From Moraxella sp. K1664 (lineage in GTDB: Bacteria > Pseudomonadota > Gammaproteobacteria > Pseudomonadales > Moraxellaceae): a stretch of 64,000 bases of DNA. The position numbers and the translations under genes are program-made. A model generated the notes under the pieces. The model ran no database searches. It worked only from the letters and a program-made list of their open reading frames with translations, and was not told the origin of the DNA. Below, in pieces: positions 10,844 through 18,921 of the stretch. The DNA lies in assembly GCF_039693965.1 (NCBI RefSeq), contig NZ_CP155576.1, forward strand, positions 62,001-126,000. Reading direction: 5' to 3'. Every line of letters starts with the position of its first letter. Positions within the stretch are counted from its first letter, which is position 1.

Positions 10844-12358
10844 TTAGAAAAACCCCATTGCCTTGGGCGAGTAGCTCACCAACAGGTTTTTGGTTTGCTG
10901 ATAATGCTCTAACATCATCTTGTGGTTTTCACGCCCAATCCCTGATTTTTTGTAGCCACCAAAGGCAGCGTGGGCAGGGTAGATGTGATAGCAGTTTGTC
11001 CACACACGCCCTGCCTGTATCGCACGCCCTGCACGATAAGCGGTCGTGCCATCACGAGACCACACGCCCGCACCTAGACCATACATGGTGTCATTGGCGA
11101 TTTGCATGGCTTCATCAAAGTCCTTAAAGGTCGTAACGGTCAAGACAGGACCAAAGATTTCATCACGGAACACCTGCATTTCATTGGTGCCTTTAAAGAC
11201 AGTCGGCTCAATATAAAATCCGCCGTCTTCGTTCTCTTTTCGCTCACCGCCACCTGTCAGAAGCTCTGCCCCTTCTTTTTGACCGATGTCGATGTATTTT
11301 AGGATTTTGTCCTGCTGTTCTTGGCTTGCCTGAGCCCCAATCATCGTCTCGGTGTCAAGCGGATGTCCTGTTTTGATGTTTTTGACTCGGTCAATGGCAC
11401 GCTTGATAAACTCATCAGCGATACTCTCATGCACCAACGCACGAGACGGACAAGTGCAGACTTCGCCTTGGTTTAGGGCGAACATGGCAAAGCCTTCTAG
11501 GGCTTTGTCCAAAAACTCATCGTCTTTGTCCATGACATCGGCAAAGAACACATTGGGCGACTTACCACCAAGCTCCAAGGTTACAGGAATGATGTTTTCG
11601 GTCGCATATTGCATGATGTATTGACCGACTTCGGTCGAGCCTGTAAAGGCGATTTTGCTAATGCGTGGGTTCGTGGCAAGCGGTTTGCCCACCTTTAAGC
11701 CGTCGCCATTGACGATATTTAGCACGCCTTTTGGCAAGATGTCTTCGATAAGCTCGGTCAGCACAAGGATACTCACAGGCGTTTGCTCGGCAGGTTTTAA
11801 CACGATACAGTTACCTGCTGCCAAGGCAGGGGCGATTTTCCATGCCGCCATAAGAATGGGGAAATTCCATGGAATGATTTGCCCAACCACGCCCAACGGC
11901 TCATGAAAATGATAAGCCACCGTGTCATGGTCAATCTCGCTGATACCGCCTTCTTGAGCTCTAATGCACCCTGCAAAGTAGCGAAAATGGTCAATGGCAA
12001 GGGGAATGTCCGCCGCCAACGTCTCACGTACAGGCTTGCCGTTCTCCCACGTCTCGGCAACGGCAAGCGTCTCCAAGTTCTCTTCTAGGCGGTCGGCGAT
12101 TTTTAATAAGATATTGCTTCGCTCCATGGGCGATGTCTTGCCCCAAGCGTCCTTGGCAAGGTGTGCAGCGTCTAGGGCAAGCTCGATGTCTTCGCTGGTG
12201 GAGTCTGGCACTTTGGCAAAGGCTTTGCCGTCCACAGGCGAGATGTCGTCAAAGTACTCGCCTTTGACAGGGGCAACCCATTCGCCACCGATGAAGTTTT
12301 CGTATTGGGATTTGAAGTTGACTTTTGAGCCGTCTGTATTGGGATTGGCGTAACGCAT
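10844..12358 (-). CDS. NAD-dependent aldehyde dehydrogenase, ExaC/AldB type
   Basis: A 504-residue aldehyde dehydrogenase. It carries the NAD-binding stretches [20 protein letters not shown] and FTGSTEVG, the catalytic glutamate motif [11 protein letters not shown], and the active-site cysteine in [11 protein letters not shown] (Cys301, with a second Cys303 characteristic of the ExaC/AldB acetaldehyde dehydrogenase group). The C-terminal [16 protein letters not shown]-like stretch reads [17 protein letters not shown]. It oxidises acetaldehyde or similar aldehydes to acids, which would feed acetate metabolism. It is monocistronic, with about 280 bases of A+T-rich DNA between it and the divergent regulator gene. 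Substrate is inferred from subfamily. Confidence 0.9.
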   Translation of the reverse strand: MRYANPNTDGSKVNFKSQYENFIGGEWVAPVKGEYFDDISPVDGKAFAKVPDSTSEDIELALDAAHLAKDAWGKTSPMERSNILLKIADRLEENLETLAVAETWENGKPVRETLAADIPLAIDHFRYFAGCIRAQEGGISEIDHDTVAYHFHEPLGVVGQIIPWNFPILMAAWKIAPALAAGNCIVLKPAEQTPVSILVLTELIEDILPKGVLNIVNGDGLKVGKPLATNPRISKIAFTGSTEVGQYIMQYATENIIPVTLELGGKSPNVFFADVMDKDDEFLDKALEGFAMFALNQGEVCTCPSRALVHESIADEFIKRAIDRVKNIKTGHPLDTETMIGAQASQEQQDKILKYIDIGQKEGAELLTGGGERKENEDGGFYIEPTVFKGTNEMQVFRDEIFGPVLTVTTFKDFDEAMQIANDTMYGLGAGVWSRDGTTAYRAGRAIQAGRVWTNCYHIYPAHAAFGGYKKSGIGRENHKMMLEHYQQTKNLLVSYSPKAMGFF

Positions 12359-12575
12359 ACAATTTCCTTATAACAAGGTGAACGAAAAGCAAGGTGAATT
12401 AACCTGCAACTTGCACCTATCGACTCGCCAATTTACCCAAGTACAAATTACCTAAGTATAGCCTACCCAAGCTGTTGGCATTGCCGATATGTACAGTTGT
12501 AAATTATCTTAAAATTGACCAAATTGCAAGGGTGAAATGTTGTTTGATTGTAAAAATGATTTTGTTAAATTTCTA

Positions 12576-12614
12576 AATTTCAGTATTGACAGAAATTATA
12601 AAAACTTCTAAAAT
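12576..12614 (+). promoter_or_regulatory. Promoter and palindromic operator of the GbsR-type regulator
   Basis: TTGACA (12586-12591), a 17-base spacer and TAAAAT (12609-12614) form a near-consensus promoter 28 bases before the ATG at 12643. Overlapping its -35 box is AATTTCAGT-N4-ACAGAAATT (12576-12597), a 9-4-9 palindrome with one mismatch. The same palindrome, perfect, recurs at 14228-14249. Autoregulation by the encoded regulator is inferred. Confidence 0.75.
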
Positions 12615-12642
12615 ATCCAAAAACGTTAAAAAGGCAACTATC

Positions 12643-13161
12643 ATGAAACTCTCCCCCACCACCGAAAAATTTGTCCTGCATTGGGGCGAAATGGGCAGTA
12701 AATGGGGCGTAAACCGCACAGTCGCCCAAATCCACGCCCTACTATTCATCACGGCAAAGCCGATGAATGCCGAACAAATCGTAGATACGCTCGGGGTCGC
12801 CCGCTCCAACGTCTCAAACAGCATTAAGGAACTGCAAAGCCTAAATCTTGTGCAGACCACGCACATATTAGGCGACAGACGGGATTATTTTACCACGAGT
12901 AGCGATGTATGGACGCTCGCTCGGGTCATCGCAGAAGAACGCTACAAAAGAGAGCTTGCCCCTACCGTGCAGTTTTTAGATGAACTCATGAATACGCCTG
13001 AATTTGAACTAGAAAACGAAGGGGTAAAACAACGCATTAAGGACACGCACGGCTTTGTGGATACGCTCACCACTTGGGCAAATGAAATGCTAAAACTCTC
13101 TACAACGACGCTTAATAAAATCCTAAAACTTGGGGCAACGGTGCAGAAGTTTTTAAAATAA
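12643..13161 (+). CDS. GbsR/MarR-family winged-helix transcriptional regulator
   Basis: A 172-residue regulator. The winged helix spans roughly residues 25-85: AQIHALLFITAKPMNAEQI, the recognition helix LGVARSNVSNSIKELQSLNL, then the wing with HILGDRRDYFTT. The arrangement and the opening FVLHWGEMGSKWGVNRT match the GbsR-like group. The C-terminal half is helical and probably mediates dimerisation. I use the ATG at 12643. A TTG 57 bases upstream is in frame but is the -35 box of the promoter. It is the first gene of an accessory locus, 15 bases ahead of the next gene. Its ligand is unknown. Confidence 0.85.
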   Translation: MKLSPTTEKFVLHWGEMGSKWGVNRTVAQIHALLFITAKPMNAEQIVDTLGVARSNVSNSIKELQSLNLVQTTHILGDRRDYFTTSSDVWTLARVIAEERYKRELAPTVQFLDELMNTPEFELENEGVKQRIKDTHGFVDTLTTWANEMLKLSTTTLNKILKLGATVQKFLK

Positions 13162-13176
13162 AAAGAGAACAATAAA

Positions 13177-13680
13177 ATGGCAACCAAAAAAGAAATCTTA
13201 GCTTACGCCAAACAACATGGCTTTATTTATCCAAAGATAAAAGTGATTTTTGGGTTTGGGTTGCTTGGCGGTATGATTGGCTTAATGACTGTGTTTGTTA
13301 TTGATAGAATGACTCGTCTTATTGTTAATGGCGGTAATTTATTTTATGACATAAACATCATTTCTTTGATTGAAAAGATTTTTTCTGTTCTATTATTTAG
13401 CATTATTTTTGGCACGGTATTTGGTTGCATACCTGCTATATTGACAGGAATTTATTGTGCGATTTTTAATTTTATTATTGCAAAAAATTTGGATTATCTT
13501 CATTTGTATGTTGTTGGCACCATATTCTCGGCAATTTATTTTAATCATTGGATAAATTTACCTGATGAATTTTGGCAAATAATATATACCTTATTTAGTC
13601 TTGGCTCTATTGGCGGAATATCAGCGATGATTTGTGGTAAATTATTTTTACCAAAATTACCTAAAAACTTTGATAAATAG
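13177..13680 (+). CDS. Four-helix membrane protein, paralogue 1 of the GbsR locus
   Basis: A 167-residue hydrophobic protein. It begins with a soluble segment, KKEILAYAKQHGFIYPKIKV (residues 4-23), nearly identical to the next gene. A Gly-rich helix (GFGLLGGMIGLM) follows, then a helix with GCIPAILTGIY and a last helix with GSIGGISAMICGKLFLPKLP. Both paralogues share the first 30 residues and the last 20 closely while the middle has diverged. This suggests a tandem duplication with conserved ends, or gene conversion. I recognise no named family. It lies 15 bases after the regulator gene and 9 bases before its paralogue, so they are probably co-transcribed. Confidence 0.75.
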   Translation: MATKKEILAYAKQHGFIYPKIKVIFGFGLLGGMIGLMTVFVIDRMTRLIVNGGNLFYDINIISLIEKIFSVLLFSIIFGTVFGCIPAILTGIYCAIFNFIIAKNLDYLHLYVVGTIFSAIYFNHWINLPDEFWQIIYTLFSLGSIGGISAMICGKLFLPKLPKNFDK

Positions 13681-13689
13681 GACAGTAAA

Positions 13690-14211
13690 ATGGTAACCAA
13701 AAAAGAAATTCTCGCTTATGCCAAACAACATGGCTTTATTTATCCAAAAATAAAAGTGATTTTTGGGTTTGGGCTATGTGGCGGTATGATTGGCGGTATT
13801 ATGTTTTGTTGCATTGGTTTTATGATAGAAACTACCTATGAACAAATAATAAACCACATAAGTCATAAAGGCATAATAAGTTTATTCTTAAAGTTACCAT
13901 TTTATATACTTGGATTTGCTTTTCTTGGTGCTTTGGCGGGTGGCATTCCTGCTTTTTTGACAGGTATTTATTTATCATTTAAAAATTTTATCTTTATTGA
14001 TAAAAAAGATTATATCAAAATATTTGCCATTGGTTTTTTAATAACGGCAATTTGTGCTTTACTTATGGTGGTTTTTAGCAATCAACAACCGAATATGCAA
14101 AATACAATTTGGGATTTTTTTCTTATATCTTTCCCATTGGCTATTATTGGCGGAATATCAGCGATGATTTGTGGTAAATTATTTTTACCAAAATTACCCA
14201 GTAATTTTTAA
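13690..14211 (+). CDS. Four-helix membrane protein, paralogue 2 of the GbsR locus
   Basis: A 173-residue paralogue of the preceding protein. It shares the opening KKEILAYAKQHGFIYPKIKV, a Gly-rich first helix (GFGLCGGMIGGIM), the mid motif GGIPAFLTGIYL, and the ending GGISAMICGKLFLPKLP. The region between helices 1 and 2 and the third helix differ. No enzymatic motif is visible; conserved Gly/Pro motifs in the helices suggest a structural or transport role, which is speculation. It ends 16 bases before the TATAAT of the next promoter. Confidence 0.75.
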   Translation: MVTKKEILAYAKQHGFIYPKIKVIFGFGLCGGMIGGIMFCCIGFMIETTYEQIINHISHKGIISLFLKLPFYILGFAFLGALAGGIPAFLTGIYLSFKNFIFIDKKDYIKIFAIGFLITAICALLMVVFSNQQPNMQNTIWDFFLISFPLAIIGGISAMICGKLFLPKLPSNF

Positions 14212-14224
14212 ATTTTTTTTGCAT

Positions 14225-14249
14225 TATAATTTCTGTTTTAACAGAAATT
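14225..14249 (+). promoter_or_regulatory. Palindromic operator overlapping the -10 box of the DCC gene promoter
   Basis: TATAAT (14225-14230) is overlapped by AATTTCTGT-N4-ACAGAAATT (14228-14249), a perfect 9-4-9 palindrome. The same motif, with one mismatch, overlaps the promoter of the GbsR-type regulator. The position over the -10 box suits a repressor site. The -35 region is poor. Confidence 0.75.
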
Positions 14250-14264
14250 TCAAAAGGAAATATC

Positions 14265-14705
14265 ATGAAACTCACCATGTTCTATGACAACAGTTGCACT
14301 CTATGCCGTAGCGAAGCGATGTCTTTGTGGCGGTTGGGTGGTGGCGGTATCACAATCATCAGCGTATCGGACGGACAAAACGAGCTTGCCCAAGCAGGTA
14401 TCAGCTACCAAGAAGCCATGACTCATCTGTGCGTCAAAGACGAATGTGGAGCTTGGTACAAAGGCATGGAAGCGGTGCGAGTGTTGTACAAAATGGCAAA
14501 TATACGACTATTTGGCGTGGGGGCGTTTTGGTTATTTAATCTGCCCATGATTGATGTCTTATTAGATATCGCTTATCCGTATTTTGCCAAACGCCGTCAT
14601 TTAATCCCTGCCTATTTGGTAAAATGGTGGTATGGGGCGGTTTATGATGTAAGATTAAATGAATTATGTGATACTGGCAATTGCCATATTTATTCAAAAC
14701 CTTAA
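14265..14705 (+). CDS. DCC-family (DUF393) thiol-disulfide oxidoreductase-like protein, copy 1
   Basis: A 146-residue protein with the family opening LTMFYDNSCTLCRSEA, where Cys11 and Cys14 form the CxxC pair after a Tyr-Asp. The C-terminal half has a hydrophobic segment (FWLFNLPMIDVLLDIAYPYFAKRR) typical of the family. DCC proteins are predicted thiol-disulfide oxidoreductases of unknown substrate. A second copy occurs at 16425. AAAAGGAAA precedes the ATG, and a perfect palindromic operator lies just upstream. It ends convergently against the antisense bS21-like gene, overlapping it by 4 bases. Confidence 0.85.
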   Translation: MKLTMFYDNSCTLCRSEAMSLWRLGGGGITIISVSDGQNELAQAGISYQEAMTHLCVKDECGAWYKGMEAVRVLYKMANIRLFGVGAFWLFNLPMIDVLLDIAYPYFAKRRHLIPAYLVKWWYGAVYDVRLNELCDTGNCHIYSKP

Positions 14706-14986
14706 CGCCCAACGGCATTGGGAGCAGTTCGTGCTAGGCTTTTATCTAATTCTATTTTTAGCCAAAGATTGGGTAATGACTCATCACAAGCACGAGAATG
14801 ACGAGTTTGTCTTTGGCTTAATAGACGTTTCATTTTTTGGCGTTTGCGTTTTAGAACGGACGGTTTTTCATAACAGCCCAAACGTTTTTTATACCAACGC
14901 CTTGCTTTATCACAATAAACCTTTTGATAAAAGGCGGATAAAGCATTATCAAGCGTCTCAAAATCTTGCGGATAAATGGTTGTCAA
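14702..14986 (-). CDS. Putative divergent ribosomal protein bS21-like small protein
   Basis: A 94-residue, strongly basic frame that resembles bS21. Its N-terminal half (DFETLDNALSAFYQKV) aligns with the bS21 pattern of an acidic stretch, Ala-Leu and an aromatic/basic helix. The core GCYEKPSVLKRKRQKMKR matches the bS21 hallmark YEKPS..RKRK. The typical length is about 70; the extra residues are at the C-terminus. The start would be TTG at 14986 without a clear RBS, which lowers confidence. A possible minus-strand promoter lies at 15029-15057. The opposite strand is open over the same stretch but reads as non-family sequence. Whether it enters ribosomes is unknown. Confidence 0.5.
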   Translation of the reverse strand: MTTIYPQDFETLDNALSAFYQKVYCDKARRWYKKRLGCYEKPSVLKRKRQKMKRLLSQRQTRHSRACDESLPNLWLKIELDKSLARTAPNAVGR

Positions 14987-15028
14987 AATAGGTATTTTTA
15001 GACTTATGTTTATCTTTTAAAAGGGTTT

Positions 15029-15057
15029 ATCATAGCAGATTTTTGCCATATCTGCAA
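15029..15057 (-). promoter_or_regulatory. Possible promoter and operator for the bS21-like gene
   Basis: On the minus strand TTGCAG, 17 bases, then TATGAT. GCAGAT and ATCTGC (15035-15055) form an inverted repeat inside the spacer. On the plus strand the same repeat is a weak hairpin upstream of the 15080 gene. Confidence 0.4.
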
Positions 15058-15079
15058 TCAACCTATTAAGGAGTAAAAA

Positions 15080-15532
15080 ATGAACAAATCAAACTATCCC
15101 ACAAACAAAATCCTATACACCTATGCTGTCTTAGGTGGTTTGGTGGGTGGCGTGTTAATTGGCATGGTTGGCATGGCGGGCGAGCTAGACGGCATTAAAG
15201 ATATTTTGGACTTTATTGGTTCGGTATTATTTATCGGTATTATTGGGATGTTTGTGGGGTTTATTCCTGCAACTGCCACAGGATATTTGATTAGTAAATT
15301 TAAATTTTATAAAAAACCCAGTCATTTTTTCATCATCAGTTTAATAGGGTTTTTTACATCTTTTATATTCGCATTAGCATTTTTATTTTTTACAGATAAA
15401 TTATCATTAGAAAGTGTTAATGATGATTTAACGATAATGAGTGTTATGGGATTATTAGGGGCTTTATCAGCCATAATTATTGGGTGGTTTGTCCTGCCAA
15501 AATCTGTGATAGAGTATAAGGAGAGTTTATGA
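15080..15532 (+). CDS. Four-helix membrane protein, paralogue 3 of the GbsR locus
   Basis: A 150-residue membrane protein more distant from the two paralogues at 13177 and 13690 but with the same plan. It has a Gly-rich first helix (YAVLGGLVGGVLIGMVG), a mid helix ending in GFIPATATGYLI, and a last helix with GLLGALSAIIIGWFVLPK. The GxIPAxxTG and GxxxAxSAxIxGxxxLPK positions line up across all three. AAGGAG precedes the ATG with good spacing. Its stop overlaps the start of the next gene by four bases (ATGA), indicating translational coupling to the epimerase-like gene. Confidence 0.75.
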   Translation: MNKSNYPTNKILYTYAVLGGLVGGVLIGMVGMAGELDGIKDILDFIGSVLFIGIIGMFVGFIPATATGYLISKFKFYKKPSHFFIISLIGFFTSFIFALAFLFFTDKLSLESVNDDLTIMSVMGLLGALSAIIIGWFVLPKSVIEYKESL

Positions 15533-16428
15533 ACATTTTAATCACTGGCGGTAGTGGTTTTTTGGGGCGACAATTAACCCCAGCATTATTAAACTTAGGT
15601 CATCATGTGATTTGGATAAGCCAAAATCCTGATAAAATCACGCCTTTAAATAATATCAAAGTGATTGATTACAATGCCCTAAAAACCTTATCAACACCCA
15701 TTGATGTCATCATCAATTTGGCAGGGGCAGGCATTGCTGATAAACGGTGGAGCGATAAACAAAAAAGACGGTTTTTTGATAGTAGAACAAACCCCACTTT
15801 GGCGATATTGGACTTTATCAAAAACAATCCCACATCCTTATTGATAAGTGGGTCGGCGATTGGTTATTACGGCGTGTCGGATAATGCGATTTTTGATGAA
15901 AATTCATCACCCATTTGTCAAGATTTTGCTAGCGAGCTTTGTCAAACTTGGGAAAATCTTGCCCTATCCGCCACTGATATTTGCCCCACAAAAGTCGCTA
16001 TCATTCGCACAGGCGTGGTGCTAGACCCTAATGGTGGTATGATGACTCGTCTGCTACCTGCCTTTAAAATGGGGCTTGGCGGACGGCTTGGTAATGGCAA
16101 ACAGGTATTAAGTTTTATTAGTTTATCCGATTGGGTGCGTGCCGTGCTGTTTATCATTACCAAAAATAAAAGCGATGATTTACCCATTCGCCAATTTTAT
16201 AATCTAACAAGCCCCAATCCAATAACCAATGCCGATTTTACCAAAGCGATTGGGCAATTATTAAATAAACCCACGTTATTTCATTTGCCGTCTTGGTTTT
16301 TATCATTATTGCTTGGCGAAATGGCAACGTTATTGATAGACGGACAAAAAGTTTTTCCCAATCAATTACTCTCTATGGGATTTGAGTTTCAAGACAAAAG
16401 TATTTATTTTTTGGAGAATCAATTATGA
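15529..16428 (+). CDS. TIGR01777-type SDR (YfcH-like NAD-dependent epimerase family)
   Basis: A 299-residue extended SDR-type protein. The Rossmann motif GGSGFLG is at residues 7-13. The TIGR01777 hallmarks follow: VIINLAGAGIADKRWSDKQK, then SGSAIGYYG with the YxxxN-like catalytic region, IRTGVVLDPNGGMM, and a C-terminal DUF1731-like tail (LPSWFLSLLLGEMATLLIDGQKV). The substrate of this family is not known. It is coupled by 4-base ATGA overlaps both to the membrane protein before it and to the second DCC gene after it. Confidence 0.88.
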   Translation: MNILITGGSGFLGRQLTPALLNLGHHVIWISQNPDKITPLNNIKVIDYNALKTLSTPIDVIINLAGAGIADKRWSDKQKRRFFDSRTNPTLAILDFIKNNPTSLLISGSAIGYYGVSDNAIFDENSSPICQDFASELCQTWENLALSATDICPTKVAIIRTGVVLDPNGGMMTRLLPAFKMGLGGRLGNGKQVLSFISLSDWVRAVLFIITKNKSDDLPIRQFYNLTSPNPITNADFTKAIGQLLNKPTLFHLPSWFLSLLLGEMATLLIDGQKVFPNQLLSMGFEFQDKSIYFLENQL

Positions 16429-16853
16429 TTAAAATGTATTATGATGACACTTGCCCCATTTGTCGTACCGAAGCCTATCATATCAAAAGCGATGATATTC
16501 ATATCATTGCCATAAAAGACGGCTTGGCAGAATTACAAAAGCATGGCATTGATGAATTAACCGCCATGACTTATTTATGCGTATTAGATGATAATAATGT
16601 CATGCACAAAGGCATAAAAGCGGTGCGACTTTTGCACCAAACTGCCAACACCAAATTTAAAAAACTGCTTCATTTGCCAATCATCAAGCCATTAAGTGCC
16701 ATTATCTATCCCTTATTTGCCAAATACCGCCACAAAATCCCAAAATGGCTTATCATCAAACTGTTTGGCAATGTACAAGAAATCAATGAATGCGATAATG
16801 GTATTTGTCAATTATCGCCAAAAGATCGATTAAATCAACATAAAAAATCATGA
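16425..16853 (+). CDS. DCC-family (DUF393) thiol-disulfide oxidoreductase-like protein, copy 2
   Basis: A 142-residue protein that opens with KMYYDDTCPICRTEAYHI; the CxxC cysteines are Cys10 and Cys13. It is clearly related to the product at 14265: both have an AMTxLCVxDxxxxxxKGxxAVRxL middle and an IYPLFAKYRHKIPKW-like segment near the end. It is embedded in a run of ATGA overlaps between two SDR genes, so its function is probably tied to theirs, for example supplying or protecting a thiol. That link is inference from context. Confidence 0.85.
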   Translation: MIKMYYDDTCPICRTEAYHIKSDDIHIIAIKDGLAELQKHGIDELTAMTYLCVLDDNNVMHKGIKAVRLLHQTANTKFKKLLHLPIIKPLSAIIYPLFAKYRHKIPKWLIIKLFGNVQEINECDNGICQLSPKDRLNQHKKS

Positions 16854-17683
16854 ACATTTTATTATTCGGTCATACAGGATTTATTGGCAAAAAGATTAAT
16901 GATTTATTAAGTCAAAATCCCTTATATCATATCAAAACCCTATCATCAAAAATGCTTGATTTTAATTGTCCAACCATACCGCCTGATTTATTTGATGATA
17001 TTGATGTGGTGATTAACGCTGTTGGCGTGATGAGTGATGATACCGCCTTTATGGAAAACATTCATCATCATACGCCTGTTTGCCTTGCCACTATCGCCAA
17101 ACAAAATGGTGTAAAACATTGGCTAAATCTCTCAGCACTCGGAGCGGACGAGCATTCGCCCATTGCTTTTGTAGGCAGTAAAGGGCGTGGCGATAAGGCG
17201 TTATTGGCATTGGCAGATGATGATTTTAGCGTAACGGTCATTCGTCCGTCTTTGGTGTTTGGGCAAGGCGGAGCAAGCATCAAGCTGTTTTTGAGACTTG
17301 CCAAACTACCGATTTGGGTTTTGCCTAATGGCGGTCATTTTATCATACAGCCTGTTCATGTTGATGATGTGGCGTTAGGGTTTTTACATCTTTTATCTTT
17401 TCAAAAAAATGGAATAATAAATATGGTAGGCTCACCCATTTTATTAAAATATTATTTACAGATACTAGCCAATAATTTTTATCAAAAACAGCCTATTTTT
17501 ATCATCAATATTCCTTTATTTTTTGCTAAATTATTTTTAAAAATGATTTATCCGATATACAAAAATCCGTTATTTTCTATGGATAATTTGACATTATTAG
17601 AAAATAGCCAAGTGGTTGATGAAAATGATTTTATCAATTTATTAGGCAAAAATACCCGCAATTATCAGGATTTTAGGTTTTAA
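16850..17683 (+). CDS. SDR-family NAD(P)-binding protein
   Basis: A 277-residue atypical SDR. The N-terminal NAD(P)-binding motif is GHTGFIG (residues 7-13). DVVINAVGVMSD follows, then an HWLNLSALGAD region, KGRGDKALLAL (catalytic Lys region) and VIRPSLVFGQGG. This pattern resembles NmrA/complex-I NDUFA9-like SDRs found beside DCC proteins in Acinetobacter and relatives. It ends the plus-strand block; its last 11 bases overlap the end of a convergent membrane pseudogene. It overlaps the preceding DCC gene by four bases. Confidence 0.82.
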   Translation: MNILLFGHTGFIGKKINDLLSQNPLYHIKTLSSKMLDFNCPTIPPDLFDDIDVVINAVGVMSDDTAFMENIHHHTPVCLATIAKQNGVKHWLNLSALGADEHSPIAFVGSKGRGDKALLALADDDFSVTVIRPSLVFGQGGASIKLFLRLAKLPIWVLPNGGHFIIQPVHVDDVALGFLHLLSFQKNGIINMVGSPILLKYYLQILANNFYQKQPIFIINIPLFFAKLFLKMIYPIYKNPLFSMDNLTLLENSQVVDENDFINLLGKNTRNYQDFRF

Positions 17684-18086
17684 TTTTAAAAATAATCCAC
17701 GACAATCCTAAAACAAAAACAGATACCAATAATCCCGACATAAACATCAGCATAAAACCTTTAAAATAAGGCGTATAATAAAACCCTGTTATCATCGTTA
17801 AAATTTTTATCGCCAATAAAGCCACCACAAATTATGTAAGAATACTAAATTGTATTAAAATCCTACCCATAACCATATCATGCAATATCAGGCTAAATGT
17901 TGGATAATGTGCTAAGGCATATTTATCTATCATCACATAAATAGGCACAAATACCAATACGCCCAATATCAAACTTAATGTCTCTAGCCAATTACTAAAA
18001 TAACCCCCAAAAGCACCCAAAAATAAAAACCCAACGATTGCATTGGAGCATACCAGACCTGTCCATTTTAGCCAAATATTATTCAT
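17673..18086 (-). pseudogene. Membrane-protein paralogue interrupted by an in-frame TAA
   Basis: From the ATG at 18086 the frame reads 84 residues of membrane protein. It stops at TAA (17832-17834), then continues in the same frame for about 52 hydrophobic codons to a second stop at 17673. The first part is related to the gene upstream (IWLKWTGLVCSNAIVG versus ELWSKWTALVWLNAILG; VFVPIYVMIDKYALAHY versus VFVPIYVFLDKYALDYQ). The part after the stop resembles that paralogue's C-terminal helices. A single base change (for example CAA to TAA) would explain it. The start overlaps the upstream stop as ATGA. Confidence 0.7.
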
Positions 18087-18565
18087 CTTTTAGCCCCATT
18101 ATTTTTTAAATAATCACCAAACGTCATCATTGCCATAATTACCGCCGTCAATATCGCCACCACAACGGATAATAACCCACCTGTTACCACCGTCAAGAAA
18201 AACGCTCCAAAAAATCCTATGTTCGTTGGGTGAGTACTTATATTAAAACCCATAATACCGCCAACCAATTCAAATGCTATCCCACCTGAAAATATATCCA
18301 CAATCATTATAAATTGCATCAACGCCCGAATAAGCACGCTAATCCATAAAGATTTTCTAAGGTGTTCATACTGATAATCCAACGCATATTTATCCAAAAA
18401 TACATAGATTGGCACAAATACCCAAATACCAAAAAAGATACCTATATTATACGTCCATGATTTAAGATCCAAAAAACCACCAAGAAACAACCCAAGAATA
18501 GCATTTAACCATACCAATGCCGTCCATTTTGACCAAAGCTCAGTCATGTCATATTTTTGTGTCAT
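18083..18565 (-). CDS. Membrane protein, intact member of a tandem pair
   Basis: A 160-residue protein from the ATG at 18565, which is preceded by AAAAGGC at good spacing. The open frame extends to 18691, but that part overlaps nothing conserved and the shared homology with its neighbour begins at ELWSKWTALVWLNAILG. There are four predicted helices, with the motif GIWVFVPIYVFLDKYALDY after the second. I recognise no named family. Its stop overlaps the start of the broken paralogue by four bases, so the two were once a coupled pair. Confidence 0.72.
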   Translation of the reverse strand: MTQKYDMTELWSKWTALVWLNAILGLFLGGFLDLKSWTYNIGIFFGIWVFVPIYVFLDKYALDYQYEHLRKSLWISVLIRALMQFIMIVDIFSGGIAFELVGGIMGFNISTHPTNIGFFGAFFLTVVTGGLLSVVVAILTAVIMAMMTFGDYLKNNGAKR

Positions 18566-18688
18566 AGTATGCCTTTTTGTGTTGATAAAATTGGTAGTAT
18601 TATAATCACTTGCTCTTTGTATGATTGTGAAAAAATCATGGAAAAATAATGAAAAATAACAAACCCTATAAAATTTTTGGTTCTGGTT

Positions 18689-18800
18689 CAAAAAGTATGC
18701 TACAAGGAAAACCGTTCGTGGTGAGCTTGTCGAACCATAACGGTTTTCCTACCCTTCGACAGGCTCAGGGTGAACGGAAAACCTAGTTCAGCATACTTTT
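18689..18800. repeat. Composite palindromic element (112 bp) with perfect 12-bp outer arms
   Basis: The outer arms AAAAAGTATGCT and AGCATACTTTTT are perfect inverted repeats. Inside, GGAAAACCGTT (18705) pairs with AACGGTTTTCC (18738), and a CCTTCGACAGGCTCAGGGTG motif follows. A related inner module occurs at 40100-40200. It has no coding capacity and looks like a non-autonomous, REP-like repeat. Confidence 0.7.
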
Positions 18801-18851
18801 TAGACTACTACCAAATTTTTCATGGTTTGCCAAATTTTTTTCATCTATTTT

Positions 18852-18882
18852 TTTACATTTATCCGCCAAAATGGGGTATAAT
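18852..18882 (+). promoter_or_regulatory. Possible promoter of the metK leader
   Basis: TTTACA and TATAAT with a 19-base spacer. The -10 box is consensus; the spacer is longer than ideal. Transcription would start near 18890, about 140 bases before metK. Confidence 0.45.
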
Positions 18883-18921
18883 TTTCCGCCAAATATCTAT
18901 GTAAAATCCAGATATTCTCGC

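Noticed and set aside
12586-12642. Upstream TTG start for the GbsR-type regulator
   Set aside because: The TTG is part of a consensus -35 box with a matching -10 box; the ATG at 12643 has an RBS-like AAGGC and fits the family N-terminus.
14659-14991. Plus-strand frame opposite the bS21-like gene
   Set aside because: It starts inside the DCC gene, has no RBS, and its sequence resembles no family, while the minus-strand frame has bS21 features.
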